Shown one piece after another: positions 60,753-64,000 of a stretch of DNA of 64,000 nucleotides; the stretch's first letter is position 1, and every line of letters begins with the position of its first letter. Below the pieces are notes generated by a model. It did not search any database. It saw nothing but the letters and a program-made list of their open reading frames with translations, and was not told the origin of the DNA. A program made the translations under genes and the position numbers. Source of the stretch: Neoceratodus forsteri (taxonomy: Eukaryota; Chordata; Ceratodontiformes; Ceratodontidae); contig CM028130.1 of NCBI GenBank assembly GCA_016271365.2, forward strand, positions 472,349,501 through 472,413,500. Reading direction: 5' to 3'.

Positions 60753-61849
60753 AGTTGCCAATTTGTGCATAACAATATGCATCTGGGCCCACGCTCCCAC
60801 TTACACAAAGCTACGGAGCCATGCAGCTGCACTACAGGGCACCAAGCCCTTGTAACAAAATTTTGTGCATATCTTGCAAACCATAAGAGGTAAAAAAAAA
60901 TTCTAGCATCATTGTAATCATGACAGTGAGCACTTCATGCCACAGTGAAATGATTGCACTTGTACCTCACATCATTTCTGAGATATGAGCACCGAAAAGC
61001 ACTAGACAGGCACTCTTTGAACCCTTGTGATAGTAATTTCACAATATCTTACGAACTGTGCAACGTACGAAAAAAATTCCACTGCAGGCTTACTCTATGA
61101 TTTCAAATCTTTTTCCGGTGGCATAGTTCACCTAAAGGTGATCTAAGCCACCTTTAGTGAAAAGTCTGTATCTCACTTCGTTTCCAAGATAACGGCACCA
61201 AAAAGTCATGATGCAGACTGCAATGTAATCCTATGGGAAAAATGTCAATTACGTAATTGAATATCTCTGCAACCAATTAATTCCCCAACACCTAAACAAC
61301 ATAATTCACATATCTAGGACATCCCCTCAACACCCTGTAAATTTCAAGTAAAAAGACAAAACTGTGACTGAGATATGGTCGCCCAAATTTGGACCCTCTG
61401 GTCTTTCCTAGGGCCATCTGGTCTTTCTCATTAACACTGCAAAAATTACATATAAATTTTACCATAGCATATAATGGGAATTTCAAATTGTAATAACTTT
61501 TGAACGGATTAATATTTTTTTTTCCAAACAAATGATGGCATGTTCCTTGGCGCGAGCTCTTTCTACAACCCACATTTTGGACCAATAGACCACACAGTGT
61601 CCGCCCAGCGCCATGGACAAAAAAATGCACAAAAGTGGCAAAAAGTACATTTTTGGCACTTCGCTGTGCAAAAATCATATGTCCACCTGAAATGCAACTT
61701 AGTAAATCAAGAGATTTACCTTACTAGACCGTGCATTCCAAATTTCATTCAAATCTGTTGAACGGTTGCAAAATTATTAACTTGCAAAATTTGAGGTTTA
61801 ACATTAAAGTGACTACGCAACCCTAAATATAGGGGCACGGCTGCACCCC
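60753..61849. other. Non-coding repeat-like sequence
   Basis: About 1.1 kb, AT-rich, with phrases such as gagatatgagcacc and aagataacggcacc in a loose repeat. No protein or RNA gene is recognised. A short inverted repeat occurs near 61127-61160 (cacctaaaggtg / ccacctttag). Confidence 0.5.
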
Positions 61850-61883
61850 TAATATATATATATCTATATATCTATAGATATAG

Positions 61884-61915
<32 letters not shown>

Positions 61916-61918
61916 GTA
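61850..61918. repeat. (AT)n / (TATATC)n microsatellite
   Basis: Alternating AT with tatctata interruptions. Confidence 0.9.
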
Positions 61919-62357
61919 TGTGCTAAAAAACTATGTTAATGCTCAGTACAGTTGGTACTGCACATAAGGCAAACCACACAAAGGTTGAAAATAAACTATT
62001 AGTGTTGCAAATACAATGCCCACAAACTTTGTAAGTGTCCTATTAGGGTTCTTATGTCTTCCTCCCACCCTACCATGCCCCCTATCCTCACAAGCCCAGG
62101 TCAGTCTACAGGTACAAGGCCATTGATCAATGGTATGGTACCTCATCCAGGGTCCACATATTAAAATTGGCACATAGCAACCCTAATCCCCCCCCCCACT
62201 ACTCTCATGAGTGATGGGCAAACTACGTGTCCGGAGTTATGAAACACAATTGCTGTATTTCACACACATTTTGCATCTGTAATTATAATACGTTTTGGGT
62301 GGATACCTGTGAAGGTTTACATCCATTATTACTAGTGCCTTACATGGCACACAAGCA
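61919..62357. other. No feature recognised
   Basis: About 440 bp left of DIRS-F. No conserved frame is seen, only a poly(C) run at 62190-62199. Confidence 0.5.
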
Positions 62358-62817
62358 AAAAGTACTCACCATAGTAATGTTGTTTCTTCTAATGGAGTCT
62401 TGCTGTAATCAGACATAATGCAGTTAGCCCCAGCACTTAAACTGCCCCGGAGAGGAAAAAGTTAACTCTATGCAGAAGCATAGAACGTTGAGCTCGAGCT
62501 CGGTTTTCAAACCTCTGTCTGTGGTACTTCCCAGTGTAACCGTCAGATTCTTACGAGCAAACTAACTAATATACTATAGTATGGAAATTGTTCAATCATA
62601 TAGCCAAAGGGCAAAATATTCTTTTTGGGCCAAAAAGACTCAAGTCGAGAACCCAAGAGGGAAAGGTAGTGACAATATTTAAGTATAAAACACCAGAAAA
62701 ATAACAATAACATCAATCCCACCCAAGATGGAGGGTACAAGGTACACTCCTGAGGTGCAACACTGTACCTGCCAGCCCACTTCCCAAAAACCAGGTTCTG
62801 AGAGGGGAGGTCTGAAA

Positions 62818-62910
62818 ACAACAAGACTCCATTAGAAGAAACAACATTACTATGGTGAGTAAATTTTTCTTCAAACGACATGAAGTCTTGCTGTATTCAG
62901 ACATAATGCA
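62818..62910. other. DIRS-F internal complementary region
   Basis: The left half (caagactccattagaagaaa to aatttttcttc) is the reverse complement of the left end at 62358-62410. The right half (aaacgacatgaagtcttgct) should be complementary to a right end outside the window. Confidence 0.85.
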
Positions 62911-62950
62911 GACTACCAAGCAGTTGCCTATGGAGGAGGGAATGCAGAAC

Positions 62951-63913
62951 CTACTTTGGGAAGAGGCTCTGCAGTACTGCTGTGCCAAACCAAGCATCAC
63001 TCCTAGCCTGGATGTCCAGGGAGTAATGCTTGGTGAAAGTATGTACTGTTTTCCAAGTGACTGCTTTACAGATCTCTAACAAAGGAATATCTCTGGCCAC
63101 AGCTAGAGAAGCAGCTGTACCCCTAGTCGAGTGAGCCCTCAGGCTTGAAGGGGGCGTTCTACCCAAATTGTCATAACAGAATTGTATACAAGAAACAATC
63201 CACCTGGCAGTAGTTCTTTTAGTGGCAGGCTTACCCTTCCCCATTTCACCATAAGTGAGAAACAATTGAAGACAGTCATTCCTATGTGCCTTAGTATGCT
63301 CAATGTAGTAGCTAAGGGCCCTCTTAACATCCAAACTGTGTAACCTTCTTTCACCTGAAGAAGAATGGTCAGTGAAAAACACAGAGAGAGATATAGGCTG
63401 GCTCTGATGAAAATCCAATACCACTTTGGGCAAGAACGTCCTATTGGTTCTTAGGGCCACTTTGTCCCTATGGAAGGAGATGAAGTCAGGCTCAACTGAC
63501 AGCTCCTGCAACTCACTAATCCGCCGGGCAGAGGTAATAACTACCAGGAACACAGTTTTCCAGGTCAAGTACTTCAGTTCAGCCGAAGCCAGAGTTTCAA
63601 ACGGTGGCTGCATAAGCTGAGCTACACAGACATTAAGATCCCAAGGTGGAGTGGGCTCCCTAAAGGGAGGGTCAATGTGAACCAGACCATTGAAAAACTT
63701 TCTGAAAACAGGATGAGATGCCAAGGAAGAGCCCTTCCCTCCTGAGAGGAATGCAGAGACAGCTGCTAGATGAACCTTCAGAGTGGCAGGCCTAAGGCCT
63801 AGACCATTCAGATGAACTAGATAGTCTAAGGTTGTGGAAATGTCTGCAGAATCAGGCAGGATGCCTTTCTGAGAGCACCGAATACTGAACCTTTTCCATT
63901 TGGAGTTGTAAGT
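62951..63913 (-). CDS. DIRS-F tyrosine recombinase (catalytic domain open, 5' cut by DIRS-G)
   Basis: From the first methionine at 63724 the frame runs 257 residues to a stop at 62951. It holds VVITSARRISELQ (R67), SSLRAHSTRGTAAS (H198, R201) and HTFTKHYSLDIQ (Y234), and ends LQSLFPK as expected. Upstream to 63913 the core-binding domain is also readable, for example LGLRPATLKVHLAAVSAF. All catalytic residues are intact, but the gene lacks its N-terminus because DIRS-G inserted at about 63913. Confidence 0.88.
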   Translation of the reverse strand, partial: TYNSKWKRFSIRCSQKGILPDSADISTTLDYLVHLNGLGLRPATLKVHLAAVSAFLSGGKGSSLASHPVFRKFFNGLVHIDPPFREPTPPWDLNVCVAQLMQPPFETLASAELKYLTWKTVFLVVITSARRISELQELSVEPDFISFHRDKVALRTNRTFLPKVVLDFHQSQPISLSVFFTDHSSSGERRLHSLDVKRALSYYIEHTKAHRNDCLQLFLTYGEMGKGKPATKRTTARWIVSCIQFCYDNLGRTPPSSLRAHSTRGTAASLAVARDIPLLEICKAVTWKTVHTFTKHYSLDIQARSDAWFGTAVLQSLFPK

Positions 63914-64000
63914 TTTTCAAACAACATGAAGTCTTGCTATATTATAGACATTAGCAGTTTGTTCCAGCTCTAGAACTGCCCCGGAGTGAAATAGTTAAAA
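63914..64000 (+). mobile_element. DIRS-G: 5' end of a plus-strand DIRS element
   Basis: From 63914 the sequence caaacaacatgaagtcttgc, tagacattagcag, aactgccccggag, aatagttaa is the 5' terminus of a DIRS of the DIRS-E group, as seen in inverted form at 49330-49419. It runs off the window. Its orientation is opposite to that of DIRS-F. Confidence 0.85.

Larger units (their letters stand above)
62358..63913 (-). mobile_element. DIRS-F: 3' part of a DIRS element
   Basis: The left end (agtactcaccatagtaatgt) and 3' inverted repeat (62370-62530), the ICR (62818-62910) and most of the recombinase are present. The element is cut at about 63913 by the plus-strand DIRS-G. Its ends are close relatives of those of DIRS-E (gagctcgagctcggtt, gaagtcttgctgtatt). 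Confidence 0.88.

Noticed and set aside
61120..61165. Short inverted repeat cacctaaaggtg / ccacctttag as a terminator or MITE
   Set aside because: Arms are only about 10 bp with mismatches and no flanking duplication is visible.

Overview
This window is repeat-dense vertebrate nuclear DNA. I found no convincing host gene, structural RNA gene or CRISPR array. At least seven DIRS-type tyrosine-recombinase retrotransposons, a Ty3/Gypsy element with a PNMA-like Gag, CR1 and L2 LINEs, a MIR-like SINE and a hammerhead ribozyme of Penelope type suggest a large amphibian genome (caecilian or salamander). The species call is an inference.

The layout is nested. On the left, DIRS-A (pieces at 1-237, 2811-4471 and 10861-11187, minus strand) was split by a hairpin-ended element (HE-A, 238-2810) and by a nearly complete second DIRS (DIRS-B, about 4472-10860) that keeps an open tyrosine recombinase. 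From about 11190 to 59510 lies a degraded LTR-retroelement-like host, here called R1, with a promoter-like end at each side and an env-like/accessory-like remnant in between. R1 holds HE-B (12364-16750) and DIRS-C (about 18506-57927). DIRS-C holds a Gypsy element (19846-37065, 4-bp target duplication AATG), HE-C (39842-43081) and DIRS-D (about 43467-57466). The Gypsy element holds DIRS-H (about 26072-30348) and CR1-1 (about 32286-35425). DIRS-D holds DIRS-E (about 43778-49419), CR1-2 (about 50818-54340) and an L2 tail (about 56135-57110). Subtracting the three insertions from DIRS-C leaves about 5 kb, the size expected of one DIRS element.

On the right, 59870-60320 carries duplicated Penelope-like terminal sequence with a hammerhead ribozyme. 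A 365-nt palindrome related to the HE tail follows at 60386-60752. DIRS-F (about 62358-63913) is interrupted by the start of a plus-strand DIRS-G at the window edge.

Two things stand out. First, six DIRS copies show the internal complementary region as a fused copy of the two element ends, the template for a circle junction. Second, the three HE copies (2.6-4.4 kb) form a family without recognisable coding capacity: hairpins at both ends, insertion between T residues, a GTGCCCAATCCCC minisatellite, arrays of about 298-bp units that are themselves inverted repeats, and a large palindromic tail. They look like non-autonomous Helentron-like elements but match no family I can name. All calls come from reading the sequence; none were checked against a database.
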